Assembly: GCA_025529335.1 (NCBI GenBank)
Contig: JAMYHX010000089.1
Span: 1-64,000, forward strand
Length of the DNA: 64,000 nt
Direction: 5' to 3'
From: Rhizopus sp. PT2906
Taxonomy: Eukaryota; Mucoromycota; Mucoromycetes; Mucorales; Rhizopodaceae
Below the pieces are notes generated by a model. That model worked only from the letters and a program-made list of their open reading frames with translations. It had not been told where the DNA came from and made no database searches. A program made the translations under genes and the position numbers. Positions within the stretch are counted from its first letter, which is position 1; each line of letters begins with the position of its first letter. Positions 59,043-64,000 of the stretch are shown one piece after another.

Positions 59043-60730
59043 ATGGTCCGTCAGATTTCAAAAGCAATTTTAGTTGCTTCCGGTGTCATAACTGGATTAG
59101 CAACTATAGCTATTATATCTTACTTTAGACAATCTCATGAACGACAAGAAAACTCAAATAGACTAAGACGCTCACGACATATGCGAAGAAGACGAAACAA
59201 TACAGAAGAAGCGGGCAGACCACTGTCACTGTTTAAGGAATGGGGTGACGATGACAATAGAAATCTACTGAACCTTTTACATGCTATTTCAGAAAACCAA
59301 TCCCGAAAAGGTAAGAGATGCAGGATACACATATCCATTAAACTCACATTGGTGCTTTTATTCTTGAGTATAGAAGGATACATACATCGTAAGTGACTGA
59401 CACATGTGTATTATGGATGAATCTAATCTTTTACTGAGGTGGAATCACTTGCAATAAATGTAGCGTATCACCCATTCGAGGGACACGGTACAAGTGCGCT
59501 AACTGTGTCGACTTTGATTTATGCGAAATGTGTGAAGGATCTAATAGTCATATCAATACCCACGTCTTTCTAAAGATTCGAATACCCATTCCACCATTAG
59601 CTAATCCACGAAGCGCACTATTACCATCCTTTTATCCAGGCAAACTTCACAGCAAAGCTCCGTTATCTTTGGAAAAATACAAAGAACTACAGAATTCATC
59701 ACACTGTAAGACTACGAGCATATCGGTGTATTATATAATTAACTAATATACATGTGTGAATATAGTTGATCAAATAGAATTAGAAGCACTATATGAACAA
59801 TTCAAGACCCTTTCTACAGTGGATACAGAAGAAGGAGGAATTGACCGAGAAACATTTGAACAGTGCCTTGGTCCTTTAGGATTAGAAAAGAACTTGATTA
59901 CAGAAAGGATATTTACTTTCTTTGATCAAGATAATGATGGAATTATTAGTTTTCCTGAAATTGTGTATGGCCTAAGTATACTCTGTAAAGGAAACTTGGA
60001 TGAAAAGATTGAATGTAAGAAGGAAAAAGAGGGGGGGGGAGGGAATACGTGATGCTGATCATTCTTTATAGATGCCTTCAAAGGCTACGACTTGGATAAC
60101 GATGGATATATATCCAGAGATGAACTTTATAGAATGTACAAATCTTACTTTTATTTATCCATGGAACTTGTCCGAGATGTAGTAAGCGCAATGGAAGATG
60201 AGATGATGGATTCTTTTGAATTTTCAGCGTCACAACCAGTAAGCGCTGCATTCAATGTAGCCATGCCTTCTACCTCATCAGACAGACAGCAGAGTGACAG
60301 TGAAAATGATGGATCTATTGATGATAATGAAGCTGGACCTTCAACCAAAAAGAGAAAATATCCCTTAAAAGAAGATCACTTTCTAAAACAGTACGCACTT
60401 GAGGCAGAGCAAGCTAGAGCGATCGCCAATGCATCTGAGGCACAAGTAGATGATATGACAGCAGATGCTCTTCGCACAGATAGCCAAAAATTACTTTTAT
60501 CAAAAGACGATCTAAAAAACAAACAAAAGAATGGAAAGAAGGTATGGGAAGAAAAGTTCCCAATCATGGAAACAATGACACAAGGAGCCATTAATGAAAT
60601 GGTTGATAAGACATTTAAAAGCATCAAGACAGAAAGAGATGGCTACATTAACTTTGAAGAATTTAAACAGTGCGTTCAAACTGATTCAAGTATTGTAAGC
60701 TGGTTTGAAGCATTGGGTACAGTTTTTTAG
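59043..60730 (+). CDS. membrane-anchored ZZ zinc-finger/EF-hand calcium-binding protein
   Basis: Exons 59043-59310, 59374-59388 (15-nt microexon), 59439-59705, 59766-60014 and 60072-60730 give 485 residues. An N-terminal hydrophobic segment (AILVASGVITGLATIAIISY) is followed by a strongly basic stretch, suggesting a signal anchor. The ZZ-type finger has cysteines in TCNKCSVSPIRGTRYKCANC and FDLCEMC and histidines in SHINTH. EF-hands follow: DQDNDGIISFPE and DLDNDGYISRDE are canonical, and a third, ERDGYINFEEF near the C-terminus, is partial. Between them lies a Ser/Asp-rich linker with a possible nuclear-type basic patch (TKKRKY). The combination resembles fungal ZZ/EF-hand proteins of unknown role. 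Confidence 0.85.
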
Positions 60731-61794
60731 AATAAAAAGGATCTTTTAGCGAATACCATATGATCCTATAGGATGTATAAGAAACTATTGACTCTTCTTT
60801 TCTCTTCCTAAAGTTCTATATTCTATCATATAGCCAGTTCATGACCAGACGCTTTAGTCAATCAAGGTGTAAATGCTGTCTAAATAAACAGAAAATACAT
60901 GATCAACTAACTATGGATACATGGACGCTTTTTTAATGCCTAGAAGAAGTGCTCATAGTATTAACCTATTTTCTGGTGCACGTAGTGTTCACCCAAAAAG
61001 TTATCTTCATCATCATGGCTTTCTACTGTTAATGATTAGATTGCCGGAATGATGATAAAAGATGTGGTGCAATAAAACGTTGATGAAGTGTTTATGTGAC
61101 GATTGATGATGTGCTCCTTGGATGTTGTAGTCACCCATGTTTGAAGTACTTGATGACAGAAGCTACACACACATAAAAATATAAACCTTCAACTCTTTTT
61201 TTTGATGCTGTTCCTTTCGTCGACTTAATTGACTTTTACGAATTAACAGCCTGAGTACGACAACGTTCGCTCGTCGTTACCAATTCTTTTGGTATCCTAT
61301 ATCGACAAGGTGACACCGCAAACTCTGCAAACAAAATGTGCGCCCCTGTCTGACATGCCTTGGATGAAGTCCTCTTCTTGCGACTCGTAGGCAAACAATT
61401 GTTACCTTGTGGCTAACCAAACATTGATTAAATCAGACGTTACATTAGATCCTTTACACGCATTATCACTATTTCTAGCCAGCATTCTCAACCTGAAGAC
61501 AAAACGTTCAATCTACTTTACAAGATTGCCAAGAACGTAGCCACAAAAGACAATTTATACGATCTGTTCCATTAACCATAGTATTTTGACCAAGGCAAAA
61601 AAAAGCATTAGAAAATTTACCAGACTCACGGCACGCATGCAGAGTATTGGATCGTCGATTGATAAATAATCTGAAGGTCAAGCGAAAGCTCGTGTTCTTG
61701 GAGAACGACTCAGAATCTTCTCTTGATTACCCAAACAGTTCACCAATGTAATATGTTTGCGCTTTGCCATTGACGTGAAATCGTTATAACACTT
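60731..61794. other. intergenic, low information
   Basis: About 1.06 kb after the ZZ/EF-hand gene. Short frames only; a few stretches around 61250-61330 look weakly protein-like but carry stops. No supported feature. Confidence 0.4.
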
Positions 61795-62036
61795 TATAAT
61801 CTTACAGTAGAGCATACATTCTACTTTACAATTCTCTATCACATCTGATAACTTATAATAATAATAAAAGTAGCTAGTAGCATAACATTGATAATTAGTC
61901 ACATTGACCACATTTATCATACTGACAACATTAATATTTTGTATAAAAATATCATAGTATTGAACTTTTTTTTAACAGAGAATCTACTTTGCAAGCCATC
62001 GACTTAATAACCTTTTTTCAAATAATAACAAGCTGA
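61795..62036. repeat. ~240-bp dispersed element, copy B
   Basis: Same element as 45537-45816: start TATAATCTTACAGTAGAGCA, (TAA)n-rich middle and shared end CGACTTAATAACCTTTTTTC ... AGCTGA. Slightly shorter than copy A. No ORF. Confidence 0.7.
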
Positions 62037-64000
62037 ATACAATAGCCATCCACAAGAGAAAAGAAGAGGCTTTTATAAAGAGATCTAAGAAGAACCATGT
62101 TGGTAGAATCAATTGGACGTCTTGCTTGGAACAAGGCCATAGCGAAGATCTATTTAAGAGATACTCGAACAATTTACGCACAAACCTTGGCAAATATATC
62201 AAAGAATAAAAGCTTCGAAAATACATTAAGAGAGCCGATTGTACACGGTAATTGCTTGGGTTATGTCCGTGCAAGGAGTTGGTTTTTATCGTTCATATGT
62301 ATTTTATGCAGTATATACTGAGAGGATAAATTAAGCGGGGCAACTTTATTATTATTTCAAATAGAAATGCGGCTCGTAGGGTAGCGTGCCATATATGCAA
62401 CAACATTTGGCTAGAAACAAATGCTCATGCACAAATTAAAAAGGACAAGCGCCATCAGAACGTCGGTTTCATCGGCCAACTTTGCTTCTTCTACAATGGC
62501 CGAACATTTGCGCTTCAAAGTCATCCAGTTTCCTTCGAATTTCTAAAAAAATTAAAACTTCATGCTGCATATGATTAAGTATATTTACGGATAATTCGTG
62601 ACACCAAAAGAGCAGCTTTGTTGACAGAGCCGACAATTCAGAAGTAACAACGGCTAAATCTTTGTTGACAAGATTGTGATTGCCGATGTATTTTGTTATT
62701 GATTCCAGTTCATTCAGTATAAAAGGAAAGATCAAGTAAAACGATCTAAAAATCATTCAGAATAACGATAACTTTCTTTTCCTTTGTTTGACTTACAAAA
62801 TTCTCATATCACTGACGTTGACTTGGTGTTTTGCCAAGCGACATGACACCTTCTGGAACCTCTTTAGTTCGGAAAAGACGTCGAAATCCTTGAGTATCCA
62901 CTAAAAGAAAAAAAAACGTTAATGACAGAGAACAATAAGGCTCATTTAACTTACAGCCATTGGGCACGACGGCCAAGACTGGGTGGTTTCAATTGCATGC
63001 AGCGTGTTTCTCTGTTCATGATAAATGTCGCTGTAAACGGAACCGCTCAATTCTGGATCTGGCTTCTTGTATTTTAATTAAAGCATTAAAGAGCCAACAC
63101 ACAACATTTTGTGGTGGAGTGAGAGAAAGAAAAAAAAAAACTAATAAATGAGGATACGAAGCGAATGTTTATATTGAGAAGTGACGACTACAAATATCCC
63201 ACATTATCTATTAGGTGAGACTCAATAAATAGATGTATGATCAGCGTATACACGACATATCGGTCAGTGTATTTGTGAGCTAATAATAAATACACCTAGG
63301 ACACTTCTTCATGAAGCCTCATATCCCTTTTGTAATAGTATCTCAAGTCTAGAAATGCTTTTGCATACAATATGATATGACACCATGCAATACAATATCA
63401 TACAGTTATCAAGAGAAAAGAAGTCTGTCAGGAACATACAGTCTCTTAGTCTAGCTTAATAGTCGAGCTACATCTTTCTTGGCGACACTAGATTCAATGA
63501 TAATATGGTCCGTGGACGAGTGTGATCAAAGAAAGGACAAAAATACAATAATGACAACTAAGATAGCATTGGCCAATAATATGATACTCTCAGCAATGTT
63601 ATATCAATGCACAAAGAGTGTGAAACAAAGATTGTCAAAGATGACACTACTGGTAAAGTCTTCAAAACGTTTCCAAGAAATATTGCAGATATGCTTGGCA
63701 GAACGGACACTGCAGATCATTTGCTCATTTTTGATGTATTTAAGTGAAGAAATTGTCCTTGATGATGACTCTTTTGAGTGGCTTAAACTGGAAGATATGT
63801 GACAATTTGATATCAGAAAGATGATAAGCTTGATACTGAGACTGGTGCTACTTTACATAATATTCATTGACTTTATTTTCTCTCGGTGCAGAATCTTTAA
63901 ATAGGAAAAAGGCACTTATTCACTTTCTGTCGTTCAGTGTAATAACTAAGGCTTTTTTTTTGGAAAAATAAACTCAGAGACCAAATGGGTGTAACATTCA
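62037..64000. other. repeat-rich stretch with unassigned frames
   Basis: No complete gene is supported. A + frame at about 62366-62575 has protein-like sequence (ICNNIWLETNAHAQIKKDKR) and ends with TAA. A + frame at 63479-63802 (about 107 codons) ends DSFEWLKLEDM. Positions 63142-63200 repeat 57 bp of the decayed transposase at 42524-42580. These look like mobile-element or gene fragments. The last ~150 bases have no feature. Confidence 0.35.

Overview
The window is eukaryotic and fungal. It is AT-rich with compact genes, most of them interrupted by many short introns (about 33-110 nt, GT-AG with CTAAY-like branch points). Gene content points to an early-diverging filamentous fungus of the Mucorales, close to Mucor. 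The strongest clue is a GH85 endo-beta-N-acetylglucosaminidase whose catalytic residues fall at N175, E177 and Y217 once its exons are joined, the same numbering as the well-studied Mucor hiemalis Endo-M. No rRNA or tRNA gene and no CRISPR array was recognised.

Layout. 0.7-13.6 kb: CaM-dependent kinase (+), thaumatin-like secreted protein (-), THO complex subunit THOC1/Hpr1 (-), telomere protein POT1 (+), GH85 ENGase (-) and a WLM metalloprotease (-). 14.0-16.0 kb: a gene-poor-looking stretch holding four tiny ORFs (27, 43, 32 and 33 codons). All end in a Ras-like double-cysteine CaaX box (CCIIS or CCIIL) and all are preceded by the same promoter module and a TATA box. I consider this the most novel item in the window. 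16.3-23.9 kb: a group III hybrid histidine kinase of about 2,400 residues with 18 HAMP units, far more than usual, twelve of them in one 3.3-kb exon of 276-bp tandem repeats.

24-27 kb: a long quiet intergenic region, then a homeodomain gene. 27.6-38.5 kb: alcohol dehydrogenase, then a mitochondrial run on the + strand (TRAP1-type Hsp90, 2-Cys peroxiredoxin, ABCB-type half transporter), then an Atg22-type vacuolar permease (-). 38.5-47 kb: a repeat island with a complete but broken Tc1/mariner element, a decayed IS630-type transposase, two inverted partial copies of a PD-(D/E)XK-nuclease-like repeat gene and a ~280-bp dispersed element. 47.3-60.7 kb: mitochondrial leucyl-tRNA synthetase, TLC-domain protein, gephyrin-type molybdenum cofactor enzyme, GNAT acetyltransferase, Chl1/DDX11 helicase, COA3, and a membrane-anchored ZZ/EF-hand protein. 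60.7-64 kb: a second repeat-rich stretch sharing elements with the first.

Several neighbours are convergent with very short gaps (LARS2/TLC about 20 bp, GNAT/CHL1 about 37 bp, ABCB/ATG22 about 80 bp). There is no evidence of a metabolic cluster. The nuclear-encoded mitochondrial genes (TRAP1, PRX, ABCB, LARS2, COA3) are enriched but scattered. All exon coordinates were derived by hand from splice signals and frame continuity.
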